DNA of 7,408 nucleotides from Anaerolineae bacterium. Its GTDB lineage: Bacteria; Chloroflexota; Anaerolineae; Aggregatilineales; Phototrophicaceae. The position numbers and the translations under genes were made by a program. The stretch covers positions 1 to 7,408 of the forward strand of contig JAIOHO010000583.1 in the NCBI GenBank assembly GCA_019912905.1. Direction: 5' to 3'. The notes below the pieces were generated by a model, which searched no databases, was not told the DNA's origin, and saw only the letters and a list, made by a program, of their open reading frames with translations. Positions 1 through 5,131 of the stretch are shown here, in pieces (the stretch's first letter is position 1; each line of letters begins with the position of its first letter).

Positions 1-11
1 TTATTGGGGTG

Positions 12-83
12 CTCCACAGCCTGGATTCGAACCAGGAACCCATCGGTTAACAGCCGATTGCTCTGCCGTTGAGCTACTGTGGA
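12..83 (-). tRNA. tRNA-Asn (anticodon GUU)
   Basis: A complete cloverleaf can be folded on the minus strand. The 7-bp acceptor stem pairs 77-83 with 13-19. The T arm (20-36) has a 5-bp stem and the loop TTCGAAT. A 5-nt variable loop follows (37-41). The anticodon arm (42-58) has 5 bp and the loop CTGTTAA, which gives anticodon GTT, so asparagine. The D arm carries the usual AGCTCAACGGCAGAGC pattern. The discriminator is G at 12 and the next bases read CAC, so the 3' CCA is not encoded and must be added by tRNA nucleotidyltransferase. The gene stands alone in the window and diverges from the GNAT gene. Its 3' flank is cut by the window edge, so no terminator can be judged. Confidence 0.97.
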
Positions 84-94
84 ATGCGCGACTC

Positions 95-123
95 AGAATA
101 GCAGAGGGGCCACTGACTGTCAA
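95..123 (-). promoter_or_regulatory. Sigma-A-type promoter of tRNA-Asn
   Basis: On the minus strand a perfect TTGACA (-35, 123-118) is followed after 17 bp by TATTCT (-10, 100-95; 4 of 6 consensus). Transcription would start near 88, about 5 nt before the mature tRNA 5' end at 83. Such a short leader is normal for a tRNA gene. The exact -35, the ideal spacing and the correct position make this convincing without experimental data. Confidence 0.75.
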
Positions 124-196
124 GAGAATTTTTGCACGAAGCCGGGAACCCGGTACCATTAGCGCCGGTGGCGGACAGGTACAGAAGGGCAGGTCC

Positions 197-1348
197 ATGT
201 CGAATCCGGTCACAGTGCGCAAAGTCGAAAACGCCCAGGATTTTAAGGCGTTTTTTGAATTTCCCTGGCAGGTCTATCACAACGACCCCAACTGGGTGCC
301 GCCGCTGCTGTCGATGCGTCACGAACTGCTGGACAAAAAGAAGAACCCGGCCTGGGAGTACATGGAGGGCGATTATTTTGCGGCCTGGCGGGGCGACCGG
401 ATCGTCGGCACCATCGCCGCGTTTATCAATCACCGCCACAATGAATTTCAGGAAGAGCATATCGGCTGGTTCGGGGCCTTTGAGGTGTACGACGATCAGG
501 AGGCGGCCACGGCCCTGCTCGATACCGCTGCCGAATGGGTGCGCGCGCGCGGCTATGACGCCGTTCGCGGCCCGCAGACCTTCACCACACACGAAGACTG
601 CGGCCTGCTGATCGATGGTTTCGTGCGCCCATCGCTGCTCATGCCCTACAATCATCCCTATTTTCAGTCCCTGGTCGAAACAGCAGGCTTCGTCAAAACG
701 ATGGACCTGTACAGCTTTCATATGGATCGCTACCTATCGAGGGATTCAGGGCTGGACGGTCGGCTGCGGCGCATCACCGAGTCGGCCAAGAAGCGTTACA
801 AAATCACCATCCGGCCCATCGACCGCAAGCGTCTGAAAGCGGAGTTTGCCCTGTTTAAGGAGCTGTATAACACGGCCTGGGACAAAAATTGGGGGTTCGT
901 GCCGATGACCCCGCGTGAACTCGACAACCTGGTCGCCAGCCTGGGCCAGTTCTTCGACCCGGATTTTGCCTTCTTCGCCGAGGTCGAGGGCGAGCCTGCC
1001 GGGTTCGTGCTGGGCATCCCGGACTTTAACCAGGTGCTGCAAAAAGCCAATCCGCGTCCCGGTGTGCCGGAGGTGGTGTCGCTGGTGCGCGCGCTGTATT
1101 ACTGGAAGATCCGGCCCGTCATGAACTGGGTGCGCATCCCGCTGCTGGGGGTGAAAGAGGAATACCGCAAAAAGGGCGTCGATGTCGCGCTCTACTTTAC
1201 CATTCTGGATGCCTGCCTGAATCATCCCCGTATCGAGCATTCCGATGGCGGCTGGATTCTGGAAACAAATGCCGACATGGTGAGCATTGCGAAAAACATG
1301 GGGCTGGATATTTACAAGACCCACCGCCTGTATGAACGACGCTTCTAG
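197..1348 (+). CDS. YghO-like two-domain GNAT-fold protein
   Basis: This 383-residue protein resembles the widespread YghO/BcerS-like hypothetical proteins of the acyl-CoA N-acyltransferase superfamily, whose substrate is unknown to me. The N-terminal half (about 5-175) has the family's opening pattern, with FPWQVYHNDPNWVPPL at 22-37, a GTIAAF strand at 71-76 and GPQTFTTHEDCGLL near 125-138. The C-terminal half (about 200-383) holds the more typical GNAT signature: LLGVKEEYRKKGVDVALY at 317-334, a relaxed R/Q-x-x-G-x-G/A acetyl-CoA loop in which the last Gly is Asp, then ETN at 356-358 and NMG at 367-369 near the C terminus. There is no signal peptide or membrane segment, so it is probably cytosolic. 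AAGGG at 185-189, 7 nt upstream, supports the ATG. It is monocistronic or followed by the receiver gene 60 nt downstream, which has its own promoter signal. The fold is fairly sure; the reaction is not known. Confidence 0.85.
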   Translation: MSNPVTVRKVENAQDFKAFFEFPWQVYHNDPNWVPPLLSMRHELLDKKKNPAWEYMEGDYFAAWRGDRIVGTIAAFINHRHNEFQEEHIGWFGAFEVYDDQEAATALLDTAAEWVRARGYDAVRGPQTFTTHEDCGLLIDGFVRPSLLMPYNHPYFQSLVETAGFVKTMDLYSFHMDRYLSRDSGLDGRLRRITESAKKRYKITIRPIDRKRLKAEFALFKELYNTAWDKNWGFVPMTPRELDNLVASLGQFFDPDFAFFAEVEGEPAGFVLGIPDFNQVLQKANPRPGVPEVVSLVRALYYWKIRPVMNWVRIPLLGVKEEYRKKGVDVALYFTILDACLNHPRIEHSDGGWILETNADMVSIAKNMGLDIYKTHRLYERRF

Positions 1349-1349
1349 C

Positions 1350-1378
1350 CTGTACGCCGGTCGATTGGGCACTATAAT
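1350..1378 (+). promoter_or_regulatory. Candidate promoter of the 1409 receiver gene
   Basis: A perfect TATAAT lies at 1373-1378, 30 nt before the ATG, in the short gap after the GNAT stop codon. The -35 region (around 1350-1356, CTGTACG) is poor, so the promoter would be weak or need an activator. Transcription would start near 1385 and leave a leader of about 24 nt. The CGATTGG heptamer at 1362-1368, 4 bp before the -10, recurs at nearly the same place in the promoter candidate at 3142. Confidence 0.5.
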
Positions 1379-1408
1379 AAGCACGAAGCCACAAGGAAAT
1401 GCTGGATC

Positions 1409-1771
1409 ATGGCAAAAATCCTGATCGTCGACGATGAGCCGCTGACCGTGGAAATGCTCGGCACCTTCTTAAAAGTAAGCGGTCACGAGCCGATTGGCGC
1501 TCTGTCCTTCAAGCAGACGTGGGACCGTTTGGCCTACGAAGAGCCGGACGTCATCCTGCTCGATATTATGCTGCCTGATGGGAATGGGCTGGATATTTGC
1601 CGCCAGCTGCGGGCCGATCCGCGCTGGGCCGACGTGCCGGTGATTATGATCTCGGCTCACGCGCCCCCCATGACTGCCGAAGCCCAGGCTGCCGGGGCGA
1701 ACAGCTATCTTGCCAAACCGATCAAACTGGATGCCCTGCGCAACGCGCTGCAAGAAGTGGGCATCCGTTAA
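1409..1771 (+). CDS. Single-domain response regulator (CheY-like receiver)
   Basis: This 120-residue protein is a bare receiver domain with no output module. All catalytic positions of the CheY fold are present: the acidic pair D8-D9 in LIVDDEP, the phospho-acceptor D52 in VILLDIMLPDGNG, S82 after the VIMIS strand and K103-P104 in YLAKP. It should accept phosphate from a histidine kinase and act in the cytosol by protein contact, or as a phosphorelay intermediate. No kinase is encoded in the window, so its partner is elsewhere. The LPDGNG-LDICRQLRADP segment is typical of receivers close to the PleD/OmpR type. AAGGA at 1393-1397 is a good but rather distant ribosome site (11 nt). The 3' end overlaps the stop of the convergent lipoprotein gene by four bases. 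Confidence 0.93.
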   Translation: MAKILIVDDEPLTVEMLGTFLKVSGHEPIGALSFKQTWDRLAYEEPDVILLDIMLPDGNGLDICRQLRADPRWADVPVIMISAHAPPMTAEAQAAGANSYLAKPIKLDALRNALQEVGIR

Positions 1772-3102
1772 CCCGCCAGTCGGTTGAGGAGGTCCTGAAC
1801 GGCGGTTTCGGCAGTGGCTTCCCCGGAGATGACCGCGACAAGGGCGTTCTGCATGGCCCGCGCGACGGTGCCGCTTTCCACATTGGTCAGCGGCAGCAGG
1901 GCATTATTCAGCAGCTGACGCACGAAGGTGATGTAGGGGGTATCCTCCCAGGTTTGCAGGGCGGTGCGCTGGGACGGAATCATGTGGATCGAGCGGCTGT
2001 AGTCGCCCTGGCGGGTCGCATCCAGCATCCAATTGAGGAAGCGCGCCGCCAACGCCTGTCGGTCGGCGCTCGACGTGGTAATCACCCACATCCAGCTATC
2101 GACTTCTCCGGCCAAGGAACCGGACTCGGTCGGCACTGGCCCGAAATCCAGTGTGTCCCCTGCTTCCAGCAGACTAAGATACAGGCTCGAATTGACGACT
2201 GCGGCGTCGAGGGTGCCTGCCACCAGGCTGTTCTGATAATCCGCAGGCGACGTATAATTCAGTACACCCCGGTCGATCAACCCATCCTGAACGGCCTGCT
2301 CATCGAAATTCAGCACACTCAGCAGCGCTTCGACGTTAATATCCTGAATGCCGTTTTCCGGCAACGTTCCCCCGGCGTCCAGATACTGGGTCAGCAGCAC
2401 GTCGTTGATGACGCTGGACTGAGCCACCGGCAGCGCGAACGAGATCTGCTGGGCCAGAAAGTCCTCGAAGCGGGTGGGCCGCTGCGTATCCGCTGGCGAT
2501 GAATAGGCCATATGCTGGACGTCTATCATGTAGGGCAGGCCGAACAGCGCCCCGTCATAGCGTCCCAATCCCAGGGCAGCACGGTAAAGATCGCCCAGGA
2601 CCGCTGACGTGACGTGACCTTCCATCGGATAGATCAACCCGGCCTGCGCCGCCGTGAGGACATCCTCGCGCCGCATCAGGGTCAGGTCGGGCAGGGCACC
2701 CGGCGCGACCGGGCTGGCCGCCCGCAGCGTGGACATGATGCCGCCGACGCCACTTTGCAGCTTGCGGCGCAGCTGCACCTCGACGTTGCCCTGAGCGGCC
2801 TTGAACGCGCTGATCTGTTCGGACAGCAGTTCGGCGGCGCTGCTGTTGTTGAGCGGTGCCAGGGGTTCCGGCCACCAGATGACCAGAGTCGTCGGCGGCA
2901 GCGGGGTGGGTTCGAAGGTGGCGGTGGGTAATGCCGTGGGCTGGAGAGCAATCGGTGCAGGCGTGTCGGTGCGGATCGATTCGGCGGTCGTGTCGGCTGC
3001 CGGGCTGACGGTGCCGACGCTGCATGCGACCAGCAGTGCCCCGAGGCACGGGAGAATACAGGCTGTGAGGCGGCGGCTGATCCTTTGAACACGAAACTTC
3101 AT
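1768..3102 (-). CDS. Orphan family 1 solute-binding lipoprotein
   Basis: This 444-residue protein has a basic N-terminus, a hydrophobic core (12-26) and a type II signal ending LVAC, so Cys27 would be lipidated and the protein tethered outside the membrane. Residues 44-72 form a Pro/Thr-rich flexible linker. From TLVIWWPEP (72-80) onward the pattern is that of ABC carbohydrate-binding proteins (SBP_bac_1 fold): a first strand rich in Trp, PDLTLMRREDVLTAAQAGLIYPM (138-160), GALFGLPYMIDVQHMAYSS (184-202), and the late WMWVITTSSADRQALAARFLNWM segment. No permease or ATPase gene adjoins it, so it either feeds a transporter encoded elsewhere or serves as a ligand sensor. No strong ribosome site precedes the ATG. 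The stop codon is interlocked with that of the convergent receiver gene. The ligand cannot be named. Confidence 0.88.
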   Translation of the reverse strand: MKFRVQRISRRLTACILPCLGALLVACSVGTVSPAADTTAESIRTDTPAPIALQPTALPTATFEPTPLPPTTLVIWWPEPLAPLNNSSAAELLSEQISAFKAAQGNVEVQLRRKLQSGVGGIMSTLRAASPVAPGALPDLTLMRREDVLTAAQAGLIYPMEGHVTSAVLGDLYRAALGLGRYDGALFGLPYMIDVQHMAYSSPADTQRPTRFEDFLAQQISFALPVAQSSVINDVLLTQYLDAGGTLPENGIQDINVEALLSVLNFDEQAVQDGLIDRGVLNYTSPADYQNSLVAGTLDAAVVNSSLYLSLLEAGDTLDFGPVPTESGSLAGEVDSWMWVITTSSADRQALAARFLNWMLDATRQGDYSRSIHMIPSQRTALQTWEDTPYITFVRQLLNNALLPLTNVESGTVARAMQNALVAVISGEATAETAVQDLLNRLAG

Positions 3103-3141
3103 AAGCGGTCTGCTCGTCTATCCGGCTACTTCCGACCGAGC

Positions 3142-3170
3142 ATTATACCGCCAATCGTATGCGGACAGAC
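3142..3170 (-). promoter_or_regulatory. Candidate promoter of the orphan lipoprotein gene
   Basis: The minus strand carries a perfect TATAAT at 3147-3142, about 40 nt before the lipoprotein ATG, with a likely start near 3136. The -35 region (3170-3165, GTCTGT) is poor. CGATTGG sits 3 bp before the -10. The 94-bp gap after the upstream receiver gene has no clear terminator, so read-through from 3197-3580 could also contribute. Confidence 0.5.
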
Positions 3171-3196
3171 AGCGGCAGTTCTGGGATGAGGGATGC

Positions 3197-3580
3197 TTAC
3201 GGGGTGGGTCGGGTGCTGGCAGCCAGACGCAGCATTTCCTGAACGTCCTCGATCTGCCAGGGCTTCTGATACCAGTGTGCGTTTAAGGCCACCAGAGTCT
3301 CGCGTCCAGGGGACATGTAGGCCGAAGTCATCACCACCAGACCGCGATACTCCATCTCCTGAATGAACTCGGCCACGCCCAGCCCATCCACTGAACCGGG
3401 TACGCGGACGTCGAGCAGGAACAGGTCAATGTCGTCGCCATATTCGCGGATATAGTCCATGGCATCGTCGCTGGTCATGAACTGGTAAATCTCGCAGCCC
3501 GGACGAATCGCCATCAGAGTCGCCCGGAGGATGTCGCGCAGTGGTTTGGTATCTTCCAGATGGAGGATGTGAAGAGTCAT
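3197..3580 (-). CDS. Single-domain response regulator, divergent receiver
   Basis: This 127-residue stand-alone receiver is clearly different from the one at 1409. The acidic pocket is E9-D10 (HILHLEDT), the phospho-acceptor is D57 in LFLLDVRVPGSVDG, the switch residue is T85 or S86 in VVMTSAY, and the conserved lysine is K106 in WYQKPW. All positions needed for phosphorylation are therefore kept. There is no DNA-binding or enzymatic output domain and no kinase nearby. The VRVPGSVDGLGVAEFI stretch has a longer loop than the usual MPxMDG. GAGGG lies 9 nt before the ATG. A good promoter precedes the gene, with an inverted repeat over its -10 box. It could be cotranscribed with the downstream lipoprotein gene, 94 nt away. 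Confidence 0.92.
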   Translation of the reverse strand: MTLHILHLEDTKPLRDILRATLMAIRPGCEIYQFMTSDDAMDYIREYGDDIDLFLLDVRVPGSVDGLGVAEFIQEMEYRGLVVMTSAYMSPGRETLVALNAHWYQKPWQIEDVQEMLRLAASTRPTP

Positions 3581-3633
3581 ACCCGATAGCCCTCAGTTTC
3601 GTTGCCGGATTCCAGTACTGCTGGTCTCCCTTA

Positions 3634-3658
3634 ATCTCATCATAGACTTGGATGAGAT
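3634..3658. repeat. 8-bp inverted repeat over a promoter (possible operator)
   Basis: ATCTCATC at 3634-3641 and GATGAGAT at 3651-3658 are perfect inverted copies separated by 9 bp, a centre-to-centre distance of 17 bp. They cover the -10 and part of the spacer of the receiver promoter. GAGATG recurs at 3674-3679, exactly 20 bp beyond the copy at 3654-3659 and therefore on the same helical face. The arrangement suits a dimeric regulator. A role as an RNA hairpin is less likely because the likely transcription start falls at the edge of the repeat. Confidence 0.5.
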
Positions 3659-3666
3659 GGCGTCAA
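3639..3666 (-). promoter_or_regulatory. Promoter of the 3197-3580 receiver gene
   Basis: On the minus strand TTGACG (-35, 3666-3661) and TATGAT (-10, 3644-3639) are separated by 16 bp, and each matches the consensus at five of six positions. Transcription would begin near 3632 and leave a leader of about 50 nt. The -10 and part of the spacer lie inside the inverted repeat 3634-3658, which suggests repression or autoregulation. Confidence 0.65.
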
Positions 3667-3713
3667 GTTGGGCGAGATGAATTTATTTCCAAGATTATGT
3701 GAAAACCATAAAG

Positions 3714-3741
3714 CTGCCAGTGCGACTGGCAAAGCTGGCAG
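3714..3741 (-). terminator. Candidate terminator after the aminotransferase gene
   Basis: Downstream of the aminotransferase stop, the minus-strand transcript can form TGCCAG / CTGGCA (3731-3726 with 3720-3715) around a 5-nt loop. Alternatively CTGCCAG (3741-3735) can pair with CTGGCAG (3720-3714) over a longer loop. Beyond the stem the RNA reads CTTTATGGTTTTC, which is U-rich but interrupted. This could end the aminotransferase message before the next promoter at 3666. The stem is short and the U-tract impure. Confidence 0.4.
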
Positions 3742-3797
3742 GATCGGGATTTCAGGCCGATGATCCGCCGCCAGAGCTCAGCGAAATGTCGCGCTGC

Positions 3798-4946
3798 TTA
3801 CCCTTCGAAGGCGTGCAGCGCCTCGATTACCCGGGACTGCTCGGCATCTGTAAAGTTATTGAACAACGGCAGACGCAGAAGCTGGTCGCTGATCCGCTCG
3901 GTTACGGGGCAGTCCCCGGGCTGCCCGCCGTAGCGCTGCCCCATCACCGACAGGTGCAGCGGTTGGTAATGAAACACGCTGAGGATGCCGTGCGCCTTGA
4001 GATGCTCGATCAGTGCCTGCCGCCGCTCGACATTGGGCAGCAGCAGATAATAAATGTGATAGGGCTGCTCGCAGTAGTCCGGCACGATCGGCAGGCGCAC
4101 GTCGCAGGCCGCGGCCCAATCCGCCAGTTCCGCGTGGTAGCGCGTCCAACTGTGTTTGCGGTTGGCCTGAATCGTCGCGCGTGCTTCGAGCTGAGCGTAC
4201 AGGAACGCCGCCAGGATGTCGGAAGGCAGATAACTCGAACCGACATCGACCCAGGTGTACTTATCCACCTGACCCCGGAAAAACTGGCTGCGATTGGTGC
4301 CTTTTTCGCGGATGATCTCGGCCCGCTCAATGTACTGCGGGTCATTGATGATCAGTGCCCCGCCTTCGCCGCAGGTAATATTTTTGGTTTCGTGAAAGCT
4401 CTGGGTCGCCAGGCTGCCAAACGTGCCAAGCATTTTGCCCCGGTACTGGCCGAAAAGTCCGTGTGCATTGTCTTCGATCACGGCGATCTGATGCCGCTCG
4501 GCCAGGTTGAGGATGGCGTCCATCTCGCAGCCCACACCGGCATAATGCACCACCAGGATGGCTCGGGTGCGCGGGGTGATCAGGTGCTCCAACTGCGTTT
4601 CGTCGATGTTCAGCGTATCGGGACGGATGTCGGCAAACACCGGGCGCGCGCCGCGCAGCACGAAGGCGTTCACCGTCGAAACGAACGTGAATGACGGCAT
4701 GACGACCTCGTCGCCCGGCTGAATGTCGAGCAGAAGAGCCGTCATTTCCAGCGCGTGGGTGCAGCTCGTGGTCAGCAGCGCCCGGGGTGCGCCCAGAATC
4801 TCCTGGAGTAGGGCATGGCATTTTCGGGTAAATGCGCCATCGCCCGCCGCATGGCGGTTTTCGATCACCTGCGCGATATAGTGCTGCTCATTGCCCGCCA
4901 TACTGGGCCGGTTATAGGGAATTGTATAGTTCTCGAATGAAGCCAT
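3798..4946 (-). CDS. wecE: dTDP-4-amino-4,6-dideoxygalactose transaminase
   Basis: This 382-residue protein is a PLP enzyme of the DegT/DnrJ/EryC1/StrS family and matches the WecE (RffA) subgroup closely along its whole length. Shared blocks recalled from the E. coli enzyme include ALEMTALLLDIQPGDEVVMPS (66-86, nearly identical), the SFHETKN motif, and EIIREKGTNRSQFFRGQVDKYTW. The Schiff-base lysine is K188 in HETKN, and D159 in IEDNAHG should contact the pyridine nitrogen of PLP. WecE transfers the amino group of glutamate to dTDP-4-keto-6-deoxyglucose, giving dTDP-Fuc4N for surface glycans. An in-frame stop just upstream rules out a longer form. The ATG has a poor ribosome site (GGAG 14 nt away), and the enzyme starts about 8 residues earlier than E. 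coli WecE. No other nucleotide-sugar gene is nearby. A related 4-keto sugar substrate remains possible. Confidence 0.88.
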   Translation of the reverse strand: MASFENYTIPYNRPSMAGNEQHYIAQVIENRHAAGDGAFTRKCHALLQEILGAPRALLTTSCTHALEMTALLLDIQPGDEVVMPSFTFVSTVNAFVLRGARPVFADIRPDTLNIDETQLEHLITPRTRAILVVHYAGVGCEMDAILNLAERHQIAVIEDNAHGLFGQYRGKMLGTFGSLATQSFHETKNITCGEGGALIINDPQYIERAEIIREKGTNRSQFFRGQVDKYTWVDVGSSYLPSDILAAFLYAQLEARATIQANRKHSWTRYHAELADWAAACDVRLPIVPDYCEQPYHIYYLLLPNVERRQALIEHLKAHGILSVFHYQPLHLSVMGQRYGGQPGDCPVTERISDQLLRLPLFNNFTDAEQSRVIEALHAFEG

Positions 4947-4984
4947 CCCGATTCACACTGCTCCGTTTCTTCGGTACAGGCTCC

Positions 4985-5012
4985 ATTTTAGCAGTGTTTG
5001 ACAGGGGCACAA
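4985..5012 (-). promoter_or_regulatory. Candidate extended -10 promoter of wecE
   Basis: The minus strand reads TGCTAAAAT ending at 4985: a TAAAAT -10 (five of six) with the TGN extension just before it. TTGTGC (5012-5007) lies 16 bp further upstream as a weak -35. The start would be near 4979, with a leader of about 32 nt. It shares the divergent intergenic region with the importer promoter. Confidence 0.45.
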
Positions 5013-5061
5013 TCGTCGCTGACAGACCATGTCAACGGCATATTCGTTTTGACAAGTGACA
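4999..5061. repeat. Cluster of TGACA / TGTCA pentamers
   Basis: TGACA occurs at 4999-5003, 5020-5024, 5050-5054 and 5057-5061, and its inverse TGTCA at 5030-5034. The copies at 5020 and 5030 form the inverted repeat TGACA-N5-TGTCA. The copies at 4999, 5020 and 5050 are about two and three helical turns apart. The one at 5050 is part of the -35 box and is partly explained by that. The cluster sits between two divergent promoters, so it could bind a regulator of the importer, of wecE, or of both. Confidence 0.45.
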
Positions 5062-5076
5062 AATATAAATTATAAT
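5049..5076 (+). promoter_or_regulatory. Consensus sigma-A promoter of the importer operon
   Basis: TTGACA (5049-5054) and TATAAT (5071-5076) are both perfect, separated by 16 bp in a strongly A/T-rich patch. The transcript would start near 5083 and carry a leader of about 49 nt that ends in a GGAG ribosome site (5120-5123). A promoter this close to ideal normally needs a repressor if it drives an inducible sugar operon, and the palindrome over its -10 is a candidate binding site. Confidence 0.8.
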
Positions 5077-5080
5077 TTAT
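5065..5080. repeat. Perfect 16-bp A/T palindrome over the -10 box
   Basis: ATAAATTATAATTTAT is identical to its own reverse complement. It contains the TATAAT of the importer promoter and, on the other strand, a second TATAAT (5074-5069). The symmetry centre lies between 5072 and 5073, about 10 bp before the predicted start. Its place is that of a classical repressor operator. A chance product of an A/T-rich promoter core is the alternative. Confidence 0.55.
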
Positions 5081-5131
5081 CTTTGCAGTAGGTTGTTGCT
5101 TCTTTTCATAGACTATTTCGGAGACTGAAAA

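Noticed and set aside
12..83. tRNA-Asn as an integration site for a mobile element
   Set aside because: No integrase, no duplicated tRNA 3' end and no att-like direct repeat were seen elsewhere in the window.
132..159. Possible plus-strand promoter TTGCAC / TACCAT before the GNAT gene, with a CCGGG-AA-CCCGG palindrome (142-153) in the spacer
   Set aside because: The -35 matches only three and the -10 only four of six positions. The G/C palindrome has a 2-nt loop and a common composition. The true promoter of this gene was not identified.
1597..2502. Plus-strand open frame of 301 codons across the receiver and lipoprotein genes
   Set aside because: It overlaps two well-supported genes in other frames and shows no domain of its own.
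3184..3195. GGATGAG shared between the gap before the lipoprotein gene and the operator-like repeat at 3650-3656
   Set aside because: With two gaps of about 94 and 217 bp, a shared heptamer is expected by chance about twice when both strands are counted.
3699..4694. Long plus-strand open frame of 331 codons opposite wecE
   Set aside because: It is antisense to a clearly conserved aminotransferase, shows no recognisable domain and has a composition explained by the codon bias of the real gene.
5069..5074. Minus-strand TATAAT inside the palindrome as a second wecE promoter
   Set aside because: It follows automatically from the symmetry, and no acceptable -35 lies 16-18 bp upstream on that strand.
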